Shown: in pieces, positions 24,596 through 32,485 of the stretch
Layout of the letters: each line of letters opens with the position of its first letter
Position numbering within the stretch: position 1 is the stretch's first letter
The notes under the pieces: generated by a model
Told to the model about the DNA's origin: nothing
What the model saw: the letters and a program-made list of their open reading frames with translations, nothing else
The model's database searches: none
Assembly: GCA_022707885.1 (NCBI GenBank)
Contig: JAKIZT010000010.1
Coordinates: forward strand, 1-64,000
Source: Caldisericales bacterium
GTDB taxonomy: Bacteria > Caldisericota > Caldisericia > JAAYUI01
DNA length: 64,000 bases
Direction: 5' to 3'
Made by a program: the position numbers and the translations under genes

Positions 24596-25490
24596 GCATC
24601 CTCTCGATGGCTGTTCTTGCCCTGTCTGCTATTTCCTTGTTGACTGTTATCACATGCTTCTCTTCCCGCAGTGATTCCAGGAGTTTCTCCAGCGTTGTTT
24701 TTTTCATGTTTGGGCAGGTGATGTTCTTTGTGGCAAGTACAAATCTCTCACCGGGGAACATTTTTTCAAGTCTCTGCTTCATTCCGGTTTCTGTGGCGAT
24801 TATGAAGCACCTTCCGGGGTTCTCTTTTACATAGGTTATCATACCTGATGTTCCACAGACGTGATCAGAGAGCTCCCTTACTTTTGGGTTTGATTCGGGG
24901 TGCGAAACAAGGAGCGCATCTGGATGGTAGGCCTTTGTTGTTCTAACCTGGTCTGCATCCATGAGCCAGTGGATTGGGCAATATCCGTTAAAAATATGGA
25001 GAGTTTTCTTTGTTTTTGAGGCAATCCATGATCCGAGCCCCTGGTCCGGGATGAATATTATTTCGTCAGAGTCAGTTTTTTCAACGATTTTCAAAGCGTT
25101 TGCCGATGTACAGATGACATCGGAGAGTGCCTTGACTTCAATGGGCGAATTGATGTAGCAGACAACCTTTGCTTTTGGGTATTTTTTCTTCATCTCCACA
25201 ACATCTTCCGGAGTTATCATATTCGCAAGGGGGCAACCGGCCTCCTCGACCGCGATCATGATTTTCTTCTCCGGTGAAAGCACCGATGCTGTTTCAGCCA
25301 TGAATTTTACGGCACAAAACATGATTTTCTTGCTGCCAGATTCCATGGCTTTTTTTGACAGGTCAAGCGAATCACCTACATAATCGGCAATTTCCTGAAT
25401 TTCCATCGGCTGGTAGCTGTGGGCAAGTATGAAAATGCCCTTTTCTTTGGCAATCTTGCGGATTTCGCTTTGGAGGGTGCTGGTGTCCAT
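24588..25490 (-). CDS. nadA: Quinolinate synthase A
   Basis: 4Fe-4S enzyme condensing iminoaspartate with dihydroxyacetone phosphate to quinolinate. The 300-residue product has KEKGIFILAHSYQPMEIQE, VGDSLDLSKKA, KIMFCAVKFMAETASVLSP, VVCYINSPIEVKA, CTSANA and ITCPNMKKTTLEKL, which include the cluster cysteines. ATG at 25490 is chosen over a TTG at 25541 because a promoter TTGAAA-16-TAAATT ends exactly seven bases before it. First gene of nadABC, divergent from ruvB. Confidence 0.94.
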   Translation of the reverse strand: MDTSTLQSEIRKIAKEKGIFILAHSYQPMEIQEIADYVGDSLDLSKKAMESGSKKIMFCAVKFMAETASVLSPEKKIMIAVEEAGCPLANMITPEDVVEMKKKYPKAKVVCYINSPIEVKALSDVICTSANALKIVEKTDSDEIIFIPDQGLGSWIASKTKKTLHIFNGYCPIHWLMDADQVRTTKAYHPDALLVSHPESNPKVRELSDHVCGTSGMITYVKENPGRCFIIATETGMKQRLEKMFPGERFVLATKNITCPNMKKTTLEKLLESLREEKHVITVNKEIADRARTAIERMHG

Positions 25491-25497
25491 TGACTCG

Positions 25498-25525
25498 AAT
25501 TTAATACATTTGAGCTGATTTTCAA
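25498..25525 (-). promoter_or_regulatory. Promoter of nadABC, abutting the start codon
   Basis: Minus strand TTGAAA (25520-25525), 16-base spacer, TAAATT (25498-25503), then seven bases to the ATG at 25490; a leaderless message is expected. Confidence 0.6.
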
Positions 25526-25530
25526 CAGTC

Positions 25531-25559
25531 TTGAAAGGCAATGTTTATAAAAATATACT
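25531..25559 (+). promoter_or_regulatory. Promoter of ruvB-queH
   Basis: TTGAAA (25531-25536), 17-base spacer, TATACT (25554-25559). The GTG start of ruvB at 25569 is nine bases past the -10 box, leaving no room for a Shine-Dalgarno. Confidence 0.65.
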
Positions 25560-25568
25560 TCTCATGAA

Positions 25569-26606
25569 GTGGAAGACAGAATAATCGACCCCAATATTGC
25601 CCAGGAAGATTCGGACGAGGTATCATTAAGGCCGTCCAGGCTTTCCCAATTCATCGGGCAGGAGAGGGTCAAGAAGAACCTCCAGACTTTCCTTGAGGCC
25701 GCCAAAACCAGAGACCCGAAAAAACTTGGCAAGGGCGAGGGCATACTTGATCATATTCTTTTTTATGGCCCGCCGGGCCTTGGAAAAACAACCCTTGCTG
25801 TCATCGTGGCTTCTGAACTTGGCGTCTCGCTCAAGAGGACCACTGGCAAGGCGCTGGAGAGGGCCGGCGATGTGGCTGCCATCCTGACGGGCTTGTCAGA
25901 GGGCGACATACTTTTTGTGGACGAAATCCACAGAATGAACCCCCAGATTGAAGAAACATTTTATTCTGCCATGGAAGATTTCAGGTTTGACATTGTCCTT
26001 GGCAAAGGCCCCTCTGCCAGAACAATAACCCTTCCATTAAACAGATTTACGCTCATTGGTGCCACAACCAGAATAAGCCTCCTGAGCTCCCCTTTAAGGG
26101 ACAGATTTGGCATCATCGAGAGACTTGAGTATTACAACCCCCCAGAGCTGGCAGAAGTCGCAAAAAGGGCCTCAAAGGCCCTTGGTGTTGAAATTGACAG
26201 GGAGCTCGCCCATCTTCTGGCCAAGAGGGCAAGGGGAACACCGAGGATTGTGCTGAGGCTTCTCAGGAGGGCCAGAGACTTCGCTGTTGTTTCAGGAACA
26301 AACGTTATCGGCAAGGAAGTATTGCTTGAGACATTCAAGGCCCTTGAAGTCAACGACTATGGCCTGGACAAGATGGACAGGAGACTCCTTGAAACGATCA
26401 TAGAGCGTTTTTCTGGCGGGCCGGTCGGGCTGGAAACGATGGCCGCCATTCTTGGGGAAGACAGGGATTCGGTAGAGGATGTCATAGAACCATATCTGCT
26501 CCAGGAGGGCATGATCGAAAGGACGCCAAGGGGAAGAGTGGTTCTGGAAAAGGGTTATGTAGCCTGCGGACTCAAGCCAAGAGTCAAAAATGATTTCCTC
26601 TTCTAG
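25569..26606 (+). CDS. ruvB: Holliday junction branch migration helicase RuvB
   Basis: AAA+ motor that drives branch migration with RuvA. The 345-residue product begins MEDRIIDPN from a GTG and has LRPSRLSQFIGQERVKKNL, Walker A YGPPGLGKTTLA, Walker B DILFVDEIHRMN, sensor 1 LIGATTRISLLSSPLRDRFG and the C-terminal winged helix ending LLQEGMIERTPRGRV, all standard for RuvB. ruvA and ruvC are not adjacent. It overlaps queH by 17 bases. Confidence 0.97.
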   Translation: MEDRIIDPNIAQEDSDEVSLRPSRLSQFIGQERVKKNLQTFLEAAKTRDPKKLGKGEGILDHILFYGPPGLGKTTLAVIVASELGVSLKRTTGKALERAGDVAAILTGLSEGDILFVDEIHRMNPQIEETFYSAMEDFRFDIVLGKGPSARTITLPLNRFTLIGATTRISLLSSPLRDRFGIIERLEYYNPPELAEVAKRASKALGVEIDRELAHLLAKRARGTPRIVLRLLRRARDFAVVSGTNVIGKEVLLETFKALEVNDYGLDKMDRRLLETIIERFSGGPVGLETMAAILGEDRDSVEDVIEPYLLQEGMIERTPRGRVVLEKGYVACGLKPRVKNDFLF

Positions 26607-27171
26607 TATATTGCTCCATTGCTGTTGTGGCCCCTGCGCCACTGCCTCGATTGGCCGTTTTGTACAGCTTGGCTACAAGGTTGTGCCATATTTTTTCAAT
26701 CCAAACATTGAACCTGCAGACGAGCGAAAAAGAAGACTCGATGCCTTTCTGGCTGTTTGCCAGTCAAAGATGCTCACTCCAATAGTTGAAGATGATCCGG
26801 ATTATTCCCACAAACGTGGTTTGGACAGGTGTTTTTCCTGCTATTCCATCAGGCTTGAAAAGACAAAACTGGCAGCGCAAAAAATTGGACTGGAATTTTT
26901 CTCGACATCCCTGCTCATTTCCCCGTACCAGAAGCATGAACTGATAAGACAGGCTGGATCGGGATTTGAAGGTTTTGTTTATGAGGATTTGAGGCCATTT
27001 TACAAAGATTCGCAACAACAGGCCAAAGAACTTGGAATTTACAGACAGAAATACTGTGCCTGCCTGGAGAGCCTTGAAGAATCAAAATGGCTTGCCAAAA
27101 GAAAATCGGAGATGAAAAGGCAAAAATCTGGCCCTACCGAGGAGTGGATTCCCCGCTGGCTTGTGAAATGA
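26590..27171 (+). CDS. queH: Epoxyqueuosine reductase QueH
   Basis: Non-cobalamin epoxyqueuosine reductase performing the last step of queuosine synthesis in tRNA. The 193-residue protein has the family signature LLHCCCGPCATASIGR, FFNPNIEPADE, CFSCYSIRLEKTKLAAQ, FFSTSLLISPYQKHELI and YRQKYCACLESLEE; these cysteines bind the Fe-S cluster and second metal. The ATG overlaps the end of ruvB. Its last 38 bases overlap convergent rdgB. It adds to the tRNA-modification content of the window. Confidence 0.93.
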   Translation: MISSSSILLHCCCGPCATASIGRFVQLGYKVVPYFFNPNIEPADERKRRLDAFLAVCQSKMLTPIVEDDPDYSHKRGLDRCFSCYSIRLEKTKLAAQKIGLEFFSTSLLISPYQKHELIRQAGSGFEGFVYEDLRPFYKDSQQQAKELGIYRQKYCACLESLEESKWLAKRKSEMKRQKSGPTEEWIPRWLVK

Positions 27172-27715
27172 GCCACTCCTGAAAGGCCCTTAGGGCTTTC
27201 CCGCGGTGAGATATCCTGTCTTTTTCTTCAGGCGAAATTTCAGCAGTCGTTTTTTCCCCGTCAAAAAGAAATATCGGATCGTAGCCGAAACCGTTTGACC
27301 CTTTTGGTGTGGTGGCAATTTCGCCTTTCAGCTCTCCTGTGAATGTGTGAGTGCCATTCTGGTTGGTATAGGAGGCCACGCAGACAAATTTTGCTTTTCT
27401 GTTTGCCACGCCTTCCATTTCCTTCAGGACCCTTATATTATTTGCTTCCGGGCCACCAGCGTATCTGGCCGAATATATGCCTGGTCTTCCATCCAGTGCA
27501 TCCACAACGAGGCCTGAATCTTCGGCAAGTGTTGGTATCCCTGTCCGGGCAAATCCAGCCTCGGATTTCAGCCTTGCGTTTTCCTCGAATGTGGAGCCAG
27601 TTTCCTCTGGCATCTCGACATTATAATCCGATGCCAGCACAAGCTCCACTTTTGTCAATATTGCCTGCGCTTCCCTCAACTTGCCAGGGTTTGATGTTGC
27701 AAAAAGAATTTTCAT
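27134..27715 (-). CDS. rdgB: XTP/dITP diphosphatase
   Basis: Ham1/RdgB family house-cleaning pyrophosphatase removing non-canonical purine nucleoside triphosphates. The 193-residue protein begins MKILFATSNPGKLREAQAIL and has TFEENARLKSEAG, TLAEDSGLVVDALDGRPGIY, SARYAGGP, GFGYDPIF and ISHRGKALRAF. The start overlaps the rph stop (ATGA), an order common in bacteria. Last gene of the smpB-amidase-rph-rdgB operon. Confidence 0.96.
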   Translation of the reverse strand: MKILFATSNPGKLREAQAILTKVELVLASDYNVEMPEETGSTFEENARLKSEAGFARTGIPTLAEDSGLVVDALDGRPGIYSARYAGGPEANNIRVLKEMEGVANRKAKFVCVASYTNQNGTHTFTGELKGEIATTPKGSNGFGYDPIFLFDGEKTTAEISPEEKDRISHRGKALRAFQEWLISQASGESTPR

Positions 27716-28416
27716 TGAAGTGGGCCGAGTATCTTTTTTTCGAGCTCGATGATTTCGTTTATGCCTTTTCTCCCGAGTTCCAGCATCTTGTTGAATGTGT
27801 CAAACGGGAAAGTCGAGATTTCTGCGGTTGCTTGTACTTCGGCTATTTTTTGTGCCGAATCCATGACAAAGTTCATGTCCACCTGGGCCCTGCTGTCCTC
27901 TTCGTAGTTCAGGTCTAGCCTCAGTTCGTTGTCGATTATGCCCAGCGAGACTGCACCGAGATAGTCTTTGATTGGCATTTTTTTGAGTCCGATGTTCCTT
28001 AGTGCAAGAACAAGCGAGACAAATCCTCCGACTATCGAGGCGACCCTTGTCCCGCCATCGGCCTGGACTACATCGCAATCAATCGTTATTGAATTTTCCC
28101 CCAGCTGCTGCAAATCAACAACAGAGCGCAGTGATCTTCCAATCAGTCTCTGGATTTCCACCGAACGCGAGGCCTTTTTGTTGATGTCCCGCTGGATCCT
28201 CTGGGGGGAGCATCTTGGAATCATCGAATATTCTGCCGTGACCCAACCCTGGCCAAGCTCTTTGAGCCAGTTGGGCACCCTTGGTTCCCATGATGCCGTG
28301 CAGATGACCTTTGTTTCGCCCCAAACAACAAGCGCCGATCCTTCGGCGTATTTCATGTAGTTTGGTTCAATCTTTACTGGTCTTAACTGGTCGTTGTCTC
28401 TGCTGTCTATTCTCAT
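27712..28416 (-). CDS. rph: Ribonuclease PH
   Basis: Phosphorolytic 3' exonuclease trimming tRNA precursors. The 234-residue product has GSALVVWGETKVICTASWEP, GWVTAEYSMIPRCSPQRIQR, SRSVEIQRLIGRSLRSVVDL, TIDCDVVQADGGTRVASIVG and LDLNYEEDSRAQVDMNFVM, the RNase PH fold and phosphate-site motifs. It overlaps rdgB and the amidase gene by four bases each. In this window several tRNA genes rely on 3' processing, including one without encoded CCA that must be trimmed exactly. Confidence 0.96.
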   Translation of the reverse strand: MRIDSRDNDQLRPVKIEPNYMKYAEGSALVVWGETKVICTASWEPRVPNWLKELGQGWVTAEYSMIPRCSPQRIQRDINKKASRSVEIQRLIGRSLRSVVDLQQLGENSITIDCDVVQADGGTRVASIVGGFVSLVLALRNIGLKKMPIKDYLGAVSLGIIDNELRLDLNYEEDSRAQVDMNFVMDSAQKIAEVQATAEISTFPFDTFNKMLELGRKGINEIIELEKKILGPLQ

Positions 28417-31400
28417 ATTGGCTCCTGGAAGAATTCTTTGATGCCAAGCTGTATGCCCTCTGCAAGCTTCTTGACATTTACCTCTTCCCTTATCCAGCTT
28501 TCCCCTTTTTTGTTACTCAGAAATAATGGCTCGATGAGGATTGAAGGTATTGATACGATCTCGCGGCATACATAAAAACCGCGTTTTTTGATTCCCCTGT
28601 CCTCGAAACCAACCTTGGAGAGGACGTTTTTGTGTATTTTCTCCGCAAGGCGCCTGCCCAGATCGGTATAGTAATAGGTTTCTGTTCCCTGGGCATCAGG
28701 GTCCCTCGCAGCATTGAAGTGGATTGAAATAAACATGTCGGCGCCAGAGGAATTCGCAAGATTTGCCCTTCCTTCGAGATCCGGAGTTTTTATGTTTCTC
28801 TCCTCTGTTCTGGTGTATATGATGGTGGCCCCCTGGGAAGAAAGCATTTTCCCAAGCTCGAACGCTGTCTGGAGGTTTACCTCGGATTCATAGGTTCCCA
28901 TCATTCCACTGCATCCGACATCGTATGATCCGTCTTCATTGAAAGTACCGTGGCCGGGGTCAATTATGATAGTTTTTCCATTGAGCCCCGACTTGTTTTT
29001 CTCCTTGAGAGTAAAAATGAGCTTGTTTGGGCCCCTTGCCTCACCATAACCTATCTCTTCCGTGGATTTTTTTGTTATCAGGATTGTTACCTTTGGAGGG
29101 TTTGCATTGGTCCTTGGATCGAAATCGACAGAGACTTTTTTGGCATCAATTCCGCTTAGCGCGTTTTCCCCAAGTACGCAGTTATTCAGGGTTATCTTTG
29201 ACCTTCCATCGGAAAGTTCGGTGACATCAAAGTCAGTGAAGAATGAAACCTGGGTTGAAAGGGTTGAACATGCCTTGCTTGTGTCGAGGCATCCCCCAAT
29301 TTCCAGCTTGTCGATGACTGGGTCGAGATAGATTTTGTTTTGCACTGGCGAGTACATGTATGAGAAGCCAAGCATTGGCGCGACCGGCTCAATCGGAATG
29401 TAGAAAGCACTTCCCACAATCCTTGGGGCTGGTGCTATTGTTTTGTAGAATGAATTTTGGCCATCAACGACATGCATGGATGGCTTGAGGTTTGTAAAAG
29501 AGAAGACAAAGGGTCTTTTGGGGTCGACACTCATTTCGGCCCTGTTTTCCTTGTCATCCCAGGAGATGATGTAGCCGAGGTGGGAGGCCAGCGCACCAAC
29601 CGGCACCATGACCTTATTGTCAAGCAGTATTGGCGGGTCGCTTGCATGCACAGGTCTGCCCTGGATCTCGATCCTCATCTGGTTTGATTCAACTTTTTCA
29701 AAGATCTCCAGCACCAGCTCGGTTGATGTCGGGTTTAATGGAGAGAGGTGATAATCGCAGGGTTTGTTTAACTGAAAAACAACCAGCACTGTTGGCGGCG
29801 AAACCGATTTCTGCTCGACGCCAACCCTAGAAACTAGTGTTGAATCAACAACAATCGGCTCCAGGTTGCCAGTGTAGAGTGAATTGTCCAGAAATAGCTG
29901 TATTCTTGGGTTGTCATTGTAACTCTTGATGTTCATCGAGTTTGGCCTGGATGAAATCGGGATTGTAAATTTGAGGACATCGCCGCGTTTTGCCCACTGG
30001 ATTTCACCAACATCGACCGGTTTGACTGGTTGTGGCTGTGTGTGCCTCTTGGTGTCCTCCGAAGACACCCATCCCGCCTGATTGCCTGAGAGTATCCTGT
30101 AGTAAAGCCTGCCACCTTCTCTTTGCGCTACAGATTCGACCTTGCCTTTACCGCCGGCAAAAATCTTTGGGCCGCCACTTCCTGAAGGGAATGATGCCAG
30201 TGTCGATTCTTTCTGGAGTTCAACCGTGAGCCCGAGAAGGTTTGCTGGTGGCAGGTCAACAGAGCCGGAAGTTTTTACCTTTGTGCTCGTTACCCATCCC
30301 GTTTCTCCCTGCTGGGTTGTCAGGAGATACCATGTTCCACCATCCGAGTTGAGTGCAGAACCAGATATTGTGCATTTGCTTTCCCGTGGGACAACGCCAA
30401 GCAGTTTTCCACCCTGGCTTGGGGCAAGCCTGAGCTGTGCTTTTGCTGCCACAATGTCAAACGGGCTTGAAGATGTAGTTTCGACCATTGACCCAAGGAC
30501 CCAGCCCACGCCGAAATCTCCTTGCACTTTCAACCACATCTTCCCGTTTACGTCAGATTTTTTTGACAGTATTTGCACCACAACCTGGGACTTTGTCGTG
30601 TAGACTTTGGCAAAGTTCAGGCCAGCATCTTTCCTGACGTTCACGTTTTTTGATATGATGCCCTTTTGTGTTGAAGTCGATTCTTCAAGTATTGGTGTTG
30701 CTGTCTTGGCGAGGTCTGATCTTACCCATGCGTGAGTTCCTGTGGGGAGAACAATCTCGTACCAGATTTTGCCATCCGCATCCTTTGATTTGGCCACAAC
30801 CGATGGTCTGATGGTTGACGTTGTCCTGTTCACAACGGGGGATTTTGTTGATGGCCCTGATCTCAGGTTTGTAAGTGGATCAATGATGACTGTAAGGTTT
30901 TTGACCTCTTCTTTTGTGACCTGGGTGGATTTGATTTCGTCAATCAGCCCTGCGCCGATCCAGCCGAAACGGCCATTTCCCAGCGAAAGCTTGTACCAGT
31001 CTTTCCCGTCGTCACCCTTTGTTTTGGCAACAACTGGCAGTTCTGTTTTTGTTTTTATTTGCAAAGCCACGCTCGAAGAGGTGTTTGGGGATGATCTCAA
31101 GTTTATAACGCCAGAATTGGGGTCTATAACAGCAACCTGGCCATCAATTTTTTCCTCGGTGCCTGTCCTCTGGACTTTGACCACCCATGATGCCACATAG
31201 CCTTTTTTGCCTGGCGAGGCCTCAACTTCAAACCATGCCTTGCCGGACTTGTCTTTTGTTTCGGAAATTACGTTCAGGTCTTTTGGTGGCTGTATTCTTG
31301 TGAGTACTTTTGCATCAACCGACGCCGACATCCTTATGTTGGTTGCCTGGTATATCTTGACTATGGTTTTCGACTGGACATAGGGCAGGGAACCAAAAAA

Positions 31401-31442
31401 GATGCAAAAAGCCAGCAAAAGCAAAATTGTTTTTTTGTTCAT
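28413..31442 (-). CDS. Secreted N-acetylmuramoyl-L-alanine amidase with SH3 repeats
   Basis: A 1009-residue secreted cell-wall hydrolase. It has a signal peptide at 1-24 (LLLAFCIFFGSLPYVQS), about six SH3-like repeats to about 470 (for example GVINLRSSPNTSSSVALQIK, TNLRSGPSTKSP, VNVRKDAGLNF), an AMIN-like region about 478-590, a copper-amine-oxidase-type stalk region about 595-700, and a C-terminal Amidase_3 domain. Zinc and catalytic residues are present: IIIDPGHG, YESEVNL, FISIHFNA and ILIEPLFLSN. It cleaves the amide between MurNAc and L-Ala. Overlaps of four bases with smpB and rph place it in an operon. Confidence 0.93.
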   Translation of the reverse strand: MNKKTILLLLAFCIFFGSLPYVQSKTIVKIYQATNIRMSASVDAKVLTRIQPPKDLNVISETKDKSGKAWFEVEASPGKKGYVASWVVKVQRTGTEEKIDGQVAVIDPNSGVINLRSSPNTSSSVALQIKTKTELPVVAKTKGDDGKDWYKLSLGNGRFGWIGAGLIDEIKSTQVTKEEVKNLTVIIDPLTNLRSGPSTKSPVVNRTTSTIRPSVVAKSKDADGKIWYEIVLPTGTHAWVRSDLAKTATPILEESTSTQKGIISKNVNVRKDAGLNFAKVYTTKSQVVVQILSKKSDVNGKMWLKVQGDFGVGWVLGSMVETTSSSPFDIVAAKAQLRLAPSQGGKLLGVVPRESKCTISGSALNSDGGTWYLLTTQQGETGWVTSTKVKTSGSVDLPPANLLGLTVELQKESTLASFPSGSGGPKIFAGGKGKVESVAQREGGRLYYRILSGNQAGWVSSEDTKRHTQPQPVKPVDVGEIQWAKRGDVLKFTIPISSRPNSMNIKSYNDNPRIQLFLDNSLYTGNLEPIVVDSTLVSRVGVEQKSVSPPTVLVVFQLNKPCDYHLSPLNPTSTELVLEIFEKVESNQMRIEIQGRPVHASDPPILLDNKVMVPVGALASHLGYIISWDDKENRAEMSVDPKRPFVFSFTNLKPSMHVVDGQNSFYKTIAPAPRIVGSAFYIPIEPVAPMLGFSYMYSPVQNKIYLDPVIDKLEIGGCLDTSKACSTLSTQVSFFTDFDVTELSDGRSKITLNNCVLGENALSGIDAKKVSVDFDPRTNANPPKVTILITKKSTEEIGYGEARGPNKLIFTLKEKNKSGLNGKTIIIDPGHGTFNEDGSYDVGCSGMMGTYESEVNLQTAFELGKMLSSQGATIIYTRTEERNIKTPDLEGRANLANSSGADMFISIHFNAARDPDAQGTETYYYTDLGRRLAEKIHKNVLSKVGFEDRGIKKRGFYVCREIVSIPSILIEPLFLSNKKGESWIREEVNVKKLAEGIQLGIKEFFQEPI

Positions 31443-31897
31443 ATCTCCCTTTGCTTTATTGCCCTGGAGAGTTCTCTTTCGTTGTCTCTCCTGATTATCT
31501 GGTCCTTGTGTTCAAACTGTTTTTTGCCGTACGCAATTGCTATCCTTATTTTGACAAAACCCTTGTCGTTGAAATAAATCGAAATGGGCACGCAGGTGTA
31601 TCCACCCTGGAGTGTTTTTGCCGCGAGCCTCCTGATTTGCAGTTTATGAAGAAGGAGCTTCCTTTTTCTTTTTGGGTTGCTTCCCAGGTGCGACATTGCA
31701 TATTGCGGGATGTTCATGTCTATGACATAGGCCTGGCCGTTTATTACCTCGACAAATGAATCTTTGAGGTCGCAATGACCCATTCGCAGCGATTTGACTT
31801 CATCGCCATTTAACACAATCCCTGCCTCTATTTCATCTTCGAGCTTATACAGGTGCCTTGCTTTGTTGTTTGTGGAAATGGTCCCTGTCTTGATCAT
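31439..31897 (-). CDS. smpB: SsrA-binding protein SmpB
   Basis: tmRNA-binding protein for rescue of stalled ribosomes. The 152-residue product has ISTNNKARHLYKLEDEIEAG, GDEVKSLRMGHCDLKDSFVE, AYVIDMNIPQYAM, the basic KRKRKLLLHKLQIRRLA and the C-terminal basic tail. It is first in the operon; the ATG at 31897 lies eight bases after TAGAAT, so the message is probably leaderless. No ssrA gene is recognisable nearby. Confidence 0.96.
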   Translation of the reverse strand: MIKTGTISTNNKARHLYKLEDEIEAGIVLNGDEVKSLRMGHCDLKDSFVEVINGQAYVIDMNIPQYAMSHLGSNPKRKRKLLLHKLQIRRLAAKTLQGGYTCVPISIYFNDKGFVKIRIAIAYGKKQFEHKDQIIRRDNERELSRAIKQREI

Positions 31898-31905
31898 TTA
31901 GATCA

Positions 31906-31933
31906 ATTCTATCTTTGTTTGGTGGCAAGTCAA
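31906..31933 (-). promoter_or_regulatory. Promoter of smpB, abutting the start codon
   Basis: Minus strand TTGACT (31928-31933), 16-base spacer, TAGAAT (31906-31911), eight bases before the ATG. Confidence 0.65.
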
Positions 31934-31947
31934 GATTTTGCGATTTC

Positions 31948-31956
31948 TGCTATAAT
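31948..31956 (+). promoter_or_regulatory. Extended -10 promoter of gene 31963-32478
   Basis: TGC followed directly by a perfect TATAAT (31951-31956). The GTG start is six bases after the box. No good -35 is present, as expected for an extended -10. Confidence 0.6.
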
Positions 31957-31962
31957 CTGATT

Positions 31963-32478
31963 GTGCCTTTAGAATATGAACTGATCAATTTGCTGGACGG
32001 GGATTGCAGGATAGAACTCACCAAAGTCCTTTCGCAGAAGGATTTTGATTCTGTACTGCGTGTCCCCATGCACTCGATAGTCTCGCTCAACGCTGCAAAT
32101 GTTTCCCAATACTTCAATTACCCCAAAACAATTCCAGTTGCCTTCAGGAGAAAAAAGACCATAGAGGCCTTTATTGTTGGAGTGCCTGTCGAAAAGTACA
32201 TTGATGACGAGACTTTTCCTGACCCCGATATTGGCAGAAGAAATACCATATATTCTGCAATCATCGCCTATTCTGATACCAGAACGTACAACAAGCTGGT
32301 TGCAGACTACAGAATTTACCTTTCAAAATTCAATGCAACATTTGAATCAAGGCACTTGCGCACCGACTGGGCCAAAGGGTCAGAATTTGAAGTCGTAAAA
32401 GTGTTTGACTACTGGAAGATTGACGGTGTTCCGGTTGCCTATTGCAAGCACAGGTTTGCCGAGGGTTCCAAAAAATAG
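31963..32478 (+). CDS. Hypothetical protein, 171 aa
   Basis: No family is recognised. The protein starts VPLEYELINLLDGDCRIELT from a GTG six bases after TATAAT, which fixes the start against the open frame reaching up to 31915. It is a mixed alpha/beta soluble sequence without signal peptide, membrane segment or Cys motifs. The stretch VEKYIDDETFPDPDIGRRNT looks structured. Divergent from smpB and convergent with 32486-34930, seven bases from that gene. Codon use matches neighbours, so it seems a real resident gene. Confidence 0.7.
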   Translation: MPLEYELINLLDGDCRIELTKVLSQKDFDSVLRVPMHSIVSLNAANVSQYFNYPKTIPVAFRRKKTIEAFIVGVPVEKYIDDETFPDPDIGRRNTIYSAIIAYSDTRTYNKLVADYRIYLSKFNATFESRHLRTDWAKGSEFEVVKVFDYWKIDGVPVAYCKHRFAEGSKK

Positions 32479-32485
32479 CATATCA